Assembly (NCBI GenBank): GCA_007570785.1
Contig: ML661885.1
Span: forward strand, 38,744,033-38,808,032
Direction of reading: 5' to 3'
DNA length: 64,000 nt
DNA from: Antilocapra americana
Lineage: Eukaryota > Chordata > Mammalia > Artiodactyla > Antilocapridae
The position numbers were made by a program, and so were the translations under genes. Below the pieces are notes generated by a model. It did not search any database. It worked only from the letters and a program-made list of their open reading frames with translations, and was not told where the DNA came from. This document shows, piece after piece, positions 12,425-23,932 of this stretch (the first letter of the stretch is position 1; the number at the start of each line of letters is the position of its first letter).

Positions 12425-13028
12425 GTGAGATGAGCTTTGTATCTTTTATTGAGTACCATCGTTTTGGATGGATTGGAGGTAGGCCTGAAAATAAGAGTCT
12501 CAATTATGAACCTCTGGAAAATGAAAGTTAATAATTGGATAAGTGATGCATTGTAACTAAAATAGTCTAACCAAATGATAACTAATATGTTCTGCTTTAA
12601 AATCCCAGGGCCAGTTGAAGTTACATTGGCTTTTTGTTTATCACCCAAGTTCCTAAATTTGTTTTAAAAATTTTAACTTGTGGCAGTTGTGTTATTTAAA
12701 ACTTTCAGTTTTTCACATGTTAGAATGAGTGGCATTTTACTTTTGACTTAAAATTTCCAGGAAATATGGGTGGGCTCTTGACTTCTGATATTTTAAGGTC
12801 CTGTTCCCTTAGAATCGAATTAATACATGCATTGCAGACTTACAGATTTTCAAGTGAGAAAATCTAGATAAATTTTATTTTCCAACCATCATTCTTTTTA
12901 GGCATTCTTCCACCCTGGTACCATAACTGGAGCTAACTATATGCTCTGGTTTCCTACTTTGTTGCAGTGGTATTTTCCATTTTTCAAAGAAGGGAAATGA
13001 AGTCATCATAGCTTTGTTCATCTTTCAG

Positions 13029-13173
13029 GGATTTTAGAAGACAGCTTTCTATCGACACTAGGCCCTTCAGACCAGCCTCTGAAGGAAATCCTAGTGATGA
13101 TCCTGACCCTCTGCCGGCACATCGTCAGGCGCTTGGAGAGAGACTTTACCCCCGTGTACAAGCAATGCAACCA
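13029..13173 (+). CDS. UBR5: UBR5 coding exon N (start of the MLLE domain)
   Basis: Encodes about residues 2364-2411, DFRRQLSIDTRPFRPASEGN onward. It ends LGERLYPRVQAMQP, the first helix of the MLLE (PABC) domain that binds PAM2 peptides in partners such as PAIP2. It ends in phase 0 at the donor gtacgt. Confidence 0.96.
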
Positions 13174-13367
13174 GTACGTATGGCGTGCTTAGCTACCTCC
13201 TAACTGGCTGTGCCGTTTTGGGTTTTGAATTAAGGATGGTATCTTAATACCATCCAGTAATTGTCAGCTACTGGAAAGCCATGTGATTTGAGGACTGCCA
13301 AAAAAAAAGGAAGCTTAGGAGGGGAAAGAAGCAACACTTACTGAAGAGTAATTGTATATAGCTTGAT

Positions 13368-13443
13368 GTTTATTTTACTACATGTGCCAGGTTAACATTC
13401 TACCTGTTTATTTTACTACATATGCCAGGTTAACATTCTACCT
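13368..13443 (+). repeat. 38-bp tandem duplication
   Basis: Two adjacent 38-bp units (13368-13405 and 13406-13443) differ at one base (catgtg versus catatg). Not part of any repeat family I recognise. Lies in the UBR5 intron 13174-14469. Confidence 0.95.
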
Positions 13444-13841
13444 AATAATTTCCTTTTGTGGTAAGGAATTGTCTGTGCATTGTATTTATTTGTACAAATT
13501 ATTGTTGCTTTTTAAAGCCAACTGTTTTATCAGCTTGTAGCTGGAAACATTGCAGATAGCATATTTCACTCAATAAATATGATAGGAAGGTTTTATTTTG
13601 AATGTTCTGTCAGGGGTTTCTTTCATACAATATGAAACATATAACCTAAAGTTTTCTTTTTTGTCTTTATACATAACTACATGTACATACTAGAACAAAA
13701 GAATAATAAAACAGAATAAATCAATTATATTTCAGTAAATCCTGAACCTTAAATATGGGCATCTTTTTTCTTTATGCTTTTCCTTCCTTCACTTCTTCCC
13801 TCTCTTTTTTCCTACACTAAATGAAAAAAAAATGTTTACAG

Positions 13842-13898
13842 CCTTCTGATGAAGAAGAGGAAAAAATGGATCTTGACTATTTTTATGTTTACTCATGA
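13842..13898 (+). CDS. Possible alternative last exon of UBR5 (unproven)
   Basis: After a pyrimidine tract and an acag acceptor (ending 13841), an open stretch in the same phase as exon N (phase 0) reads PSDEEEEKMDLDYFYVYS and then stops at tga 13896-13898. An AATAAA lies 125 bp further on, at 14023. If used, it would end UBR5 inside the MLLE domain without any HECT domain. It could equally be chance intron sequence. Confidence 0.25.
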   Translation, partial: PSDEEEEKMDLDYFYVYS

Positions 13899-14022
13899 GT
13901 ATCAAAAGTCTTTAAAAGGCTCATCAACAAGTAAATATTAAACTAGCTTTAATGAGACTGCTAATGCATAGACTACTTATTCTCTACCAAAGTTTTCTAT
14001 AATTAAGCTTCTAATCTCATAA

Positions 14023-14028
14023 AATAAA
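14023..14028 (+). promoter_or_regulatory. Intronic AATAAA hexamer
   Basis: A canonical poly(A) hexamer lies inside the UBR5 intron 13174-14469, downstream of the possible alternative exon. A GT-rich stretch (tgtgttgttagttctggt) follows within 25 bp, as at real cleavage sites. Use is not shown. Confidence 0.3.
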
Positions 14029-14439
14029 CTCATGTGTTGTTAGTTCTGGTAACTTCTTTGTAGATTCTGTCATGGTTTTCTACATGGAGAATCTGTTGTC
14101 TGTAAAACAGGAGTTTTACTTCTTCTTTCCAATCTGGATTATTTTATTTTCTGTACTTGCCTTCTTGTACTAACTGGAACTTGCAGTACAGTGTCAAATG
14201 GGAAGAAACATTACAGTTCTCATCATCAAGTATCATGTTAGCTGTGGCCTTTTTCATAGATGTCTCTTATCATAAGAAAATGAATGTCTCCTCCCTTTCT
14301 CTTCTTCATAGATTCCAATTAGAAAATATTTTGGAAACTTTTCAGTTTGTTATCCAAGTTTCTAATATTTTCTGCTTCTTTTTTTTTCTTCCCCCTTGAT
14401 GAAACATTGCTAATTTAGACAAGAGTTTTCAGAGAGTAG

Positions 14440-14601
<162 letters not shown>

Positions 14602-16016
14602 TAATATGCACATTTGGGAAGACATTTTAGTTTAAACATTAGCTACTTTATTTTTAGGATACAGGTGTTAGCATATCTTATAATTTATATTAAATAGTAC
14701 AAGACTTGAATGGTGTTAATTTTAGGAGATGGCTTAAAAATCTGAGTGAGACAGCCAAGCTTCACGTGTTACTAGAAGGGATAAATTTTAGCAGTCACTT
14801 TAGGTTTGAAGATAAATTTTATGAACATTATTTAGAAATTAACTTATAAGAAGTACATCTCATTCTCCACCTGAATACCTCTAATGGCAAAGGCCAGATA
14901 CCTCAAGGAATTGGGTGTAATCCCTGAGCCTTTGTAGTAAATAAGAAATTTCTTTTAGGCATCCTGATTTATCTTGGAAATCATGCAAATGTTTGCTTTT
15001 ATTGTGCAGTATATATTTTTTTAATATAAAACTTAAAAATACCTAACAGTTAAATTACTTACCCTTCTTTTCCCCAAGTGACAGATTAAAGTGACAAGAA
15101 GATAGGCCACATTTAATCTGTGCCCTTCTATCCTGGGACTACTATAATATCCAGTTTGAAGCTTTGAAGTGTTATTTTAAATGAAAATGTGTTGTTTTTT
15201 TTTCTCCTAGTCATGATATTGAATGAGGAACTTCAAGATTAGATATGGTCCTAGAGATGGATAAGTAGATTGGCTAAACCCTAAAGTAAACAGCCGTTTA
15301 CCTTACTCTAGCTATTTACCAATCTCAGAGCCTTCAAATGGTCCAAGCCAAAGACTGTTACTAGAAGTTTCCTTTCTTTGCTGTTAACTATTTTTCAGTT
15401 CTTGAGTTTTATGTACCACATTTTCATTCCTCTTCCTCATTTCTGGCTACAGCAACACTAATATAGCTTAGCCCATTATATAAAAAGTTGCAAGTCATGT
15501 GCATTTTTGGGGGGAGGGGAGGAAGACATTTGTAAATATATGTAAGGGTTGCTATTTTAGTAGCATTTTCTGTTGAGTACAAGAATATATAATATTGACT
15601 GCTTTCACCTGCCTTTATGGATTGAACAGTGAATTTGTTAGTATTCTAGAACAATTAAATACACTGGAACATTTGATTCCTATTGTGGTTGCCTTCTGAA
15701 CCTTTTCTTGTTCTTTTACAATGTTTTCCCTGAGCTCAAGTTTCAGGCCCCCTATGAAGCCTGCATTTATTTTGTCTTAAATTGGGTAGCCTTTAGTTCA
15801 TTGTCTTGGATCATACATATAGTAGTATCTTTGTGTATATTAACTGACATTTCTGCTCCTAGAACTGCATTAAGATTAGTAAAGTGTCCTAGATACTTAT
15901 TTACTAACTTAAATATATTGATAAAGTCTTAAAAATTTAAATACATATGGTTTTCTCTACACTAAATTCTGGAAATTTCAGTTATCTGGAATATGAAAGG
16001 TATTGTTTGTTTTTAG

Positions 16017-16077
16017 GGAAAATGGAGCCGATAGTATCCTGGATCTTGGATTATTAGATTCTTCAGAAAAAGTACAG
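16017..16077 (+). CDS. UBR5: UBR5 coding exon P
   Basis: This 61-nt exon encodes about residues 2456-2475 (ENGADSILDLGLLDSSEKVQ), linking MLLE to HECT. A Bov-tA SINE starts at 16094, 16 bp after the exon end. The donor is gtaagg. Confidence 0.95.
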
Positions 16078-16093
16078 GTAAGGGATGTTTTGT

Positions 16094-16222
16094 GGGCTTC
16101 CCTGGTAGCTCAGATGGTAAAGAATCCACCTGCAATGCAGGAGACCCAAGTTCAACCCCTGCTTCAGGAAGATCCCCTGGAGAAGGGAATGGCTACCCAC
16201 TCTAGTATTCTTTGTTGCCTGT
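16094..16222 (+). mobile_element. Bov-tA SINE, 3'-truncated
   Basis: Begins gggcttccctggtagctcag, the tRNA-Glu-like head of ruminant Bov-tA, and runs on to cactctagtattctttgttg. It starts 16 bp after UBR5 exon P. Confidence 0.9.
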
Positions 16223-16591
16223 TAAGTGCATGCTATATTTCAGTTTGTAAGCTACTTGAGAACTTCAGTGCCAGCCAGGATATAATCATATCTCTTTCAC
16301 GGATAACAACTTAAAACTCTGGAAAAAATTAAGAAAGTAAACTGCTTGAAAATTCTGAAAAGTAAACAGTAGCACATAGATTGGAGGGAAGTCAGAACTT
16401 GAAAAACAACTGTTGGGGCATTATTTCAGGCAGGAGAGTAAAACTGATCCCCAGTACTCCATCTTAACTGGAAGGTAGCACATGCGTTAAGAAATAAACT
16501 ATACTGCCAGACTATCCCACATGGCGCATATGCAGAACAGACCCTTAGTAGGATTAAAAGGCTTTTGGTAATGGAAGCACTAACTACTCAT

Positions 16592-16838
16592 TGGAAGGAC
16601 TGTTATTGAAGCTCCAATACTTTGGCCACCTGATGCCACCTCATTGGAAAAGACCCCGATGCTGGGAATGGTTGAGGTCAGGAGGAGAAGGGGACGACAG
16701 AGGATGAGATGGCTGGATGGCATCACCAACTCAGTGGACATGAATCTGAGCAAATTTCACGAGATAGTGGAGGACAGAGGGGTCTGGAGTGCCACAGTCC
16801 ATGGGGTCATGAAGAGGCAGACACAACTGAGCAACACT
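16592..16838 (+). mobile_element. BovB LINE 3' end
   Basis: Carries ctccaatactttggccacct, aaagaccccgatgctggga and the terminal acacaactgagcaac, the 3' end shared by BovB and Bov-A elements. A relict reverse-transcriptase tail (residues like MRWLDGITNS) can be read but is not a gene. Confidence 0.85.
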
Positions 16839-16999
16839 GGGATGGACCACTGTACACAGAAGATACTTCTGGTCTGAACCTAACCAGGTTATTAACTACC
16901 AAAGCCAGAAAGTTTAGCATTCTCCATATCATTTTAACAAGACCTAGGGTTCTATAACTTAGTAAAAAAATGTCCAGGATGCATTCCAAAATTAGTCAA

Positions 17000-17830
17000 C
17001 ATACAAAGAACCAGCAGAGACTTACCAATTCTCCTGGGGAAAGAACTAAGTGATGCTAACCTTGAGATGACCCCACTTGTTGGAATTATCAAAAACTTTA
17101 TCTCATGTTCTATAAGATAAGCAAATGAATGGAAAAGTAAAGATTCACAACAAAGAAATAGAAAAAGAGAACCAAGGGAAAATTATAGAAAGTACTTAAT
17201 GAAAATTAAAAAGTTCACTGAATAGGTCAATAGCAGAACGAAGATGATATAGGAAAGTATCAGTCAATTTGAAGATAGAAACTATCCATTTTGAAGAATA
17301 GAAAGAGAAAAGATCTCAAACAACAGTTTTCAGAGACCTGTTGGACCATGTTAAAAGTTAATGTCATTGGAGTGCCCACAAGAGGAGAATGAGATCGCTA
17401 CAGGAACATATTTGAAGAAATAGTAGCTGAAACGTCCCCACATTTGGTGCATGACATATTTATTTGCAGATTCAAGGAGGTCAGTGAACCCTAAACAGGA
17501 TAAACTGAGAGAAGACTATGACTAGGTATAATCAAGCTGCTATAAGAACTAATAAGAAAATAATAGTGCCTTACATATAAATAGTAATGTGCAAGGCAGT
17601 GGATTTCTCATCAGAAACTGTGAAGGCTAGAAGACAGTTGGAGCATCATCCTTAAAGTGCTTTTAAAATTGTCAATCTAGAATTCTATCAAGGGAAAATA
17701 AATTTAAGGAATCAAGGTAAAAGAAGCTACCAGAGTTTCATTGAGTGATTTTACTTAAATGGATGGAGAAGTTAACAGGCACAAGCTTTGTGTATCACAA
17801 TTCTGAAAGAATGAATTAAAGTTTATTTAT
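17000..17830 (+). mobile_element. Ancient L1 5' region fragment
   Basis: The block ttctcatcagaaactgtgaa followed by gctagaagacagttggagca and caatctagaattctatc is typical of mammalian L1M 5' regions. Heavily diverged, no reading frame. Confidence 0.5.
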
Positions 17831-18074
17831 ATTTAAATATGAAACTTGCTTTACCTATCGAACTTTACATTTAAGTGATTTAAGAGAACCAGTTTGTATG
17901 CTTTGTTAAATATCAGTCTTGGGTAATGTAAAAAATAGTACTGTTCTTTTTTTGGAGGGGTTGCCTGGATTATTACTAATTTTAAAGAGGGTTATAATGG
18001 TATTTTAAAATAATAATCATTCTGTTATAAATATTAATAAAATCTTGGGACTTGATCTCTGATACTGTTATTAG

Positions 18075-18250
18075 GAAAACCGAAAGCGTCATGGTTCTAG
18101 TCGAAGTGTAGTAGATATGGATTTAGATGATACAGATGATGGTGATGACAACGCCCCTTTGTTTTACCAACCTGGAAAAAGAGGATTTTATACTCCAAGG
18201 CCTGGCAAAAACACAGAAGCAAGATTGAATTGTTTCAGAAATATTGGCAG
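18075..18250 (+). CDS. UBR5: UBR5 coding exon Q (HECT N-lobe)
   Basis: Encodes about residues 2476-2533, ENRKRHGSSRSVVDMDLDDT to ARLNCFRNIG. An acidic linker (DLDDTDDGDDN) leads into the HECT N-lobe (PLFYQPGKRGFYTPRP). Confidence 0.96.
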
Positions 18251-18335
18251 GTAAAGTCACTCTAATCTTATATTTGAATTTTTAAAAAATTTCAAATTTA
18301 TGAGATTTCTCTATATTAGTGTGTAAAATGTGTAT

Positions 18336-19412
18336 CAGTTCAGTTCAGTCGCTCAGTTGTGTCTGACTCTTTGCGACCCCTTGAACAGCAGCACGTCAGG
18401 CCTCCCTGTCCATCACCAACTCCCAGAGTCCACCCAAACCCATGTCCATTGGGTCGGTAATGCCATCCAACCATCTCATCCTCTGTCATCCCCTTCTCCT
18501 CCTTCCCTCAATCTTTCCCAGCATCAGGGCCTTTTCAGATGAATCAGCTCTTCGCATGAGGTAGCCAAAGTATTGGAGTTTGAGCGTCAGCATCAGTCCT
18601 TCCAATGAACAGCCAGGACTGATCTCCTTTAGGATGGACTGGTTGCATCTCCTTGCAGTCCAAGGGACTCTCAAGAGTCCTCTCCAACACCGCAGTTCAA
18701 AAGTATCAATTCTTCTGCACTCAGCTTTCTCTATAGTCCAACTCTCACATCCATACATGACTATTGGAAAAACCATAGCCTTGACTAGACGGACCTTTGT
18801 TGACAAAGTAATGTCTCTGCTTTTTAATATGCTGTCTAGGGTGGTCATAACTTTCCTTCCAAAGAGTAAGCATCTTTTAATTTCATGGCTGCAGTCATCA
18901 TCTGCAGTGATTTTGGAGCCCAAGAAAATAAAGTCTGCCACTTTTCCACTGTTTCCCCATCTATTTGCATGAAGTAATGGGACTGGATACCATGATCTTA
19001 GTTTTCTGAATGTTGAGCTTTAAGCCAACTTTTTCACTCTCATCTTTCACTTTAATTAAGAGGCGCTTTAGTTCTTTACTTTTGTCATAAGGGTGGTATC
19101 ATCTGCATATATCTGAGGTTATTGATATTTCTCCTGGCAGTCTTGATTCCAACTTGTGCTTCCTCCAGCCCAGTGTTTCTCATGATGTACTCTGCACATA
19201 AGTTAAATAAGCAGGGTGACAATATACAGCCTTGATGTACTCCTTTTCCTATTTGGAACCAGTCTGTTGTTCCATGTCCAGTTCTAATTATTGCTTCCTG
19301 ACCTGCATACGGTTTCTCAGTAGGCAGGTCAGGTGGTCTGGCATTCCCATCTCTTTCAGAATTTCCCTTCCCATGGTTTATTGTGATCCACACAGTCAAA
19401 AGTTTTGGCATA
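18336..19412 (-). mobile_element. BovB LINE, 5'-truncated, antisense
   Basis: About 1.08 kb of BovB 3' sequence in reverse orientation, bounded by a 13-bp target duplication gtaaaatgtgtat (18323-18335 and 19413-19425). On the minus strand it reads broken reverse-transcriptase parts: a palm segment with WFQIGKGVHQGCILSPCLFN, then in another frame a C-terminal part with MYGCESWTIEKAECRRIDTF. The catalytic YADD region is frameshifted, so it is dead. Confidence 0.93.
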
Positions 19413-19530
19413 GTAAAATGTGTATATGTTCTACTATAAAAATTTCTTTAAGTGTGTATTTTAATGTACATGGGGTTATATGGTCTAGAATTTTTTAAAT
19501 TAAGTACCATTTGCTTGTTTTTATTTTTAG

Positions 19531-19615
19531 GATTCTTGGACTGTGTCTATTACAGAATGAACTGTGTCCTATCACATTGAATAGACATGTGATTAAAGTG
19601 TTGCTTGGTAGGAAA
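19531..19615 (+). CDS. UBR5: UBR5 coding exon R (HECT)
   Basis: Encodes about residues 2535-2562: ILGLCLLQNELCPITLNRHV then IKVLLGRK. It matches the HECT pattern of an N-lobe helix that moves the domain onto the E2-binding region. The first Arg codon is completed from the previous exon. Confidence 0.96.
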
Positions 19616-19799
19616 GTAAGTGATTTTAATGTATCTAACTGCTTTTACAGTTGCAAATTTTTTTTATAAAATATATAGTTATGGCATTAACTTAATATTA
19701 AATTTTAAGGCATTCTAGTCATTATAAAGTCATTTTCAAGCATTTAATGACATGGGGAAAAAAACTCAATACATGGAGGATACAGCATAGGAGAATTAG

Positions 19800-19960
19800 T
19801 GTCACAGAGGTGAGTTTAGAGGGATTGATGGACCTGGATCCCATTGCAGACAAATCCTTGGACATTTATTCCTCATTTATACAATGGTGAAGACAACAGT
19901 ATAGTGCCTGGCACATAGTAAGTGCCCAGTCAGTTTTATTATTATTTGTTCTAGCAAGTA
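19800..19960 (+). mobile_element. MIR SINE fragment
   Basis: Contains tagtgcctggcacatagtaa, a MIR 3' hallmark, after an atttatacaatggtgaag block. Old. Confidence 0.6.
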
Positions 19961-20499
19961 ATGGCAATAGAAGTAGTGTTGTACTGAAAAGAGCACTCCT
20001 GGCTTCCTAACTGTCAGATGCATGTTGATAGAAGGGGGAAAAGAAGGTGAGAGCATCTGGCTCAGCAGTGCTTGGTAATTATCTCTTGGTGACAAAATTA
20101 GCTCATTTTCTTTTGTGTTTTGATAGTTTAACAGCTTGTACATTTATGATGGGGAAGGTAGGAGGAGAAAAACACATTCTTTAAATTAATGCATAATATT
20201 AATTATAATACACTATAAACAACAAAATACTGTATGGTCTTTGCTACAGACGGACACCACACATCTGATATGAGTTAGCATTGTTAACGTGGTGGTCTGT
20301 CAATAATTTTCTCTGCTCAAACCCACTAGTGAATATTGTTTTCTATTATAGCATATCATACTATGATATATATTTTTTCTTTTTTTTAAATGCTGACTCT
20401 ATGATATCTTAATGTGTTCTAGGTAGAATGCTCTTGTGCAGAGAAAGAACTGGACTTAAAAGCTAGCAGCATGAAATGTTGAGCCTTTAACAAGGTTTA

Positions 20500-20640
20500 T
20501 GGAAAAGGTCATTGAATCAAACAGACTCAAGTTATAACCCAGTGATATGACCTTCAGCAAGTTACTGAATTCCTTCGAGCATTAGATTTATCATCTGAAA
20601 TTATAGGATGTGTATTTAGGATCAGCTGCTCAGCATAATC
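20500..20640 (+). mobile_element. MIR SINE fragment
   Basis: Weak similarity to the MIR core: gatatgaccttcagcaagtta followed by ttatcatctgaaattatagg. Diverged. Confidence 0.4.
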
Positions 20641-20939
20641 ACTTTTTAATTATTAGTGCTGATTCCTGCAAATAAATTGAGAACTTAAAGCTTTACACTC
20701 CTGGCTTTAAATTTTTAAAAAATATATACTTTTCATACTTTGAAAATTAAATGTGTTATCAGAGCCAAAGACTTATTAAAATTTTACCTCTTTAGATCAG
20801 TTATATTAGTGGGAGATTATTCTTTATCAGTGTATTGTGTATCTTCAAATTAGATAAAATTTTTATCATAGGTTTCAACTTAACGAATTCAATTAAGACG
20901 TTTCTTTCATAATTCATTTTCATATGATTACTCTCTTAG

Positions 20940-21095
20940 GTCAATTGGCATGATTTTGCTTTTTTTGACCCTGTGATGTACGAGAGTTTGCGGCAACTTA
21001 TTCTTGCTTCTCAGAGTTCAGATGCTGATGCTGTTTTCTCAGCAATGGATTTGGCATTTGCAATTGACCTGTGTAAAGAAGAAGGTGGAGGACAG
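20940..21095 (+). CDS. UBR5: UBR5 coding exon S (HECT)
   Basis: Encodes about residues 2563-2614, VNWHDFAFFDPVMYESLRQL to CKEEGGGQ. It belongs to the HECT N-lobe (the D..fFDP..y.sL pattern). Phase 0 at both ends. Confidence 0.96.
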
Positions 21096-21166
21096 GTAAA
21101 ACAAATAAATTTGGTTAGTCTATTGTGGTTGATACATAGAAAAACAATTTAGATAGGTAAGGACCA

Positions 21167-21235
21167 GAAAGAGAAAGAGAGAGACACACACACACACACA
21201 AAGACACAATAGAAGATAGAGAGAAAGGGTTGGAT
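21167..21235 (+). repeat. Purine-rich and (CA)n simple repeat
   Basis: A gaaagagaaagagagaga run passes into a short (CA)n tract (about 21185-21202) and back to ga-rich sequence. In a UBR5 intron. Confidence 0.85.
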
Positions 21236-21431
21236 GGGTGGAGAGTTAGTGAGACACATTGAGAGCTTGAAGAGTTTATAGTTACTGAGGCCTAAAATGT
21301 CTGCATTTCTTAGTTGTCAAATACAGAATTGTCTTTAGATTTTAAAATTTTACAAAATTGTTTTATGAACTGTTAACTTATTCCTGCTTTGTCCAAATTG
21401 GTTTTAAATGGCACTGCTGAATTTTCCACAG

Positions 21432-21545
21432 GTTGAACTTATTCCTAATGGTGTAAATATACCAGTCACTCCTCAGAATGTTTATGAGTATGTGCGGAAA
21501 TATGCTGAACATAGAATGTTGGTAGTTGCAGAACAGCCATTACAC
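21432..21545 (+). CDS. UBR5: UBR5 coding exon T (HECT)
   Basis: Encodes about residues 2615-2652: VELIPNGVNIPVTPQNVYEY to AEQPLH. The pattern vELiPnG..vtn.N..eYv typifies HECT domains. The donor is gtaagt. Confidence 0.97.
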
Positions 21546-22158
21546 GTAAGTTTTTTCCAGAAAATGTTACTTGATGAGGCTATTTGTATCTTAAGTGTTT
21601 TAAACTAGCTTACAGTGTATTCAGCTTGCTTATGAAGGGTCAAAGTTTTTAAACCAAAATGAGTTTACATACAGTATAAGTTGTACCTGAGTCCAAACCA
21701 GCTCCTTTCTTTTGAGTAAAACTACTTGGAAAAAGTTTAATCATCCCTGAGGATGAGATTAACATTAATTAACATATGTAAGGTGCTTAGGACAGTTCTT
21801 GGCATTTCTCAGTAAGTTTGTGTCAGGGATGTTGGTTTTTGTCATCATCATACTTTTCCTCGGATATTGACAGGGTAGCATGATTGATTCTTTCTTAAAG
21901 ACCAGCCTGTTTGTTACTAACATAATTTTAGTTAACTCCTGAGATAAAATAATACTCCTTTACTGTTGAACCTGTAGCCCTTTTTCCCTTCTGCCTGTCT
22001 TTTGAATTTATTAATAAACTCAAAATACAGAACTTCATTTTTTAGTATTATTTAGTATTCTTAGGCTGTTAAAATTAGACATTGGGCTTTAATGATAACT
22101 GCTATGTAGAAAATAAAGTACTGATAGTAATAAATAGGTAATTTTTGAAATCCTCTAG

Positions 22159-22303
22159 GCAATGAGGAAAGGTCTACTGGATGTGCTTCCAAAAAATTCA
22201 TTAGAAGATTTAACAGCAGAAGACTTTAGGCTTTTGGTAAATGGCTGTGGTGAGGTTAACGTGCAGATGCTGATCAGTTTCACCTCTTTCAATGATGAAT
22301 CAG
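22159..22303 (+). CDS. UBR5: UBR5 coding exon U (HECT)
   Basis: Encodes about residues 2653-2700: [20 protein letters not shown] to TSFNDES. It follows the HECT pattern f..Gl..vip...l..f...eL..l.nG. It is flanked on both sides by copies of a roughly 75-bp sequence (21973-22052 and 22651-22730). Confidence 0.96.
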
Positions 22304-22906
22304 GTATGAAATTTATTAAAAGTTTACATAAGAAATAAACTATAATTTGGTCAGTCAGTTTTCTAGGTTTCTAGTTCTTAACCAGACTTAGTAAATGATG
22401 TTTATTACTTGTGTTTTTATATATGTTAAGGTATGTTTGAGCTATGATAGCTTATTATTGGGTTATTCTTAATTCTTTTATTGCTTTATTTTTCATGTAT
22501 CGTTTAGTATGAAATAGTAAAAATTCTTTGTGGTGAACAACTGTGTGAAAAGGGTTTTTATTTATTTAGAAAAAAATAATCCATATGACAGTTCTGTTGG
22601 CCTTTCCCAATTCATCTTTCTTAAGCCCTCTAAAGAATTTGATTGCGTAATGTAGCCTTTTTCCCCTTCTGCCCCTCTTTTGAATTTGTTAATAAGAAAC
22701 TCAAAAATACAGAACTTCACTTTTTAGAAGTTCAGAACTGAACCCAGAGCACACTTAGAAAGACACATAACACACGACCACATGAAGAATCTAGAAAGAG
22801 TAACAAGAGTAACATTTGTCTTTAGCGCTTGATTTGTTGCAACCTTTTCTTTTCAAAGTCCCATATTCTAGGAGCAGACTTTTTAGCTGTGACTATACAA
22901 TAAAAT

Positions 22907-23110
22907 GGGCTTCCCTGGTAGCTCAGACAGTAAAGAATTCGCCTGCAGTGCAGGAAACCAGGGTTTGATCTCTGGGTTGGGAAGATCCCTTGGAGAAGGA
23001 AATGGCACCCCTCTCCATTATTCTTGCCTTGGAGAATTCCATGGACAGAGGCACCTGGTGGGCTACAGTCTCTGGGGTCGCAGAGTCAGACAAGACTGAG
23101 CGACTAATGC
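22907..23110 (+). mobile_element. Bov-tA SINE
   Basis: Full-length head-to-tail Bov-tA: gggcttccctggtagctcag at the start, gagtcagacaagactgagcg near the end. Imperfect direct repeats rich in caataaaa flank it. Confidence 0.93.
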
Positions 23111-23427
23111 ATGCAATAAAAATACTGGAACTTCGAAGAAATTCGTGAGAAGGCTATACCTCTAGTCCAAGGTTAATTCCATATATGAAGGTACCAGTTT
23201 TTTCCCTTGTATTCTTCATATTTTGCAAACAGCTTCAGCCAAATTATAGTAAGTTAAATTTGGGTAAATTTTCTTGTTTTTCCTTCATGCTTGGTAACAT
23301 GCAGATCACTGCATAATAGTTTTTGTGCTAAATAATAATATAGTTTTCAATATTAATGACATAAGAATTTGGTTTATTTATTGATATAAAACAAAAACCT
23401 AGAAGGGGAAAAAATATCTAAAGACAC

Positions 23428-23602
23428 TCCAAGTATGATCCTCAAATCAACAACATCAGCATCATCCGGAAGCTTTTTAGAAAGGCAGAATCTCTGGTTT
23501 CTTTCCCCTTTCTTCCCCCATACCTAGTGAATGAGAATCTGCATTTTAAAAAGATCTCCCAAGTGACTTGTAAACTCATTCAACTTTGAGAAGCACTGGT
23601 TT
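23428..23602 (+). mobile_element. MER5A (hAT-Charlie) fossil
   Basis: Contains acatcagcatcatccggaag, gaatgagaatctgcatttt and a final tttgagaagcactgg. Diverged MER5A in a UBR5 intron. Confidence 0.65.
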
Positions 23603-23846
23603 AACATCATGAGAAGAATCATGACTTAGTGATGAAATTAAAGTCATGTGATTTTTTAGGCTAGTGGTTCGTTTTTCTTGTCTTGGTCATTGGGATAGAC
23701 TAATGAACTATAGAGATTTCACATTATACAAATGGTCTTTTTCCTGTATTAGGAGTAGACCCCCCCAGTTACATTTTAATTTTAAAAGTAGTATTCTAAA
23801 AATACAACTGATATAGAATATTTATTAAATTTATATTTATTTGTAG

Positions 23847-23932
23847 GAGAAAATGCTGAGAAGCTCTTGCAGTTCAAGCGGTGGTTCTGGTCAATTGTAG
23901 AGAAGATGAGCATGACAGAACGACAAGATCTT
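23847..23932 (+). CDS. UBR5: UBR5 coding exon V (HECT)
   Basis: Encodes about residues 2702-2729, [20 protein letters not shown] then SMTERQDL. It matches the W-rich segment before the HECT C-lobe hinge. The donor is gtaagt. Confidence 0.96.

Noticed and set aside
16094..16222. tRNA-like segments at the heads of the ruminant SINEs
   Set aside because: They derive from tRNA-Glu but are SINE parts lacking a foldable tRNA and 3' structure; no true tRNA gene seen.
18486..19411. Minus-strand frames of 151 and 108 codons
   Set aside because: They are broken pieces of BovB reverse transcriptase in a 5'-truncated element with target duplications.
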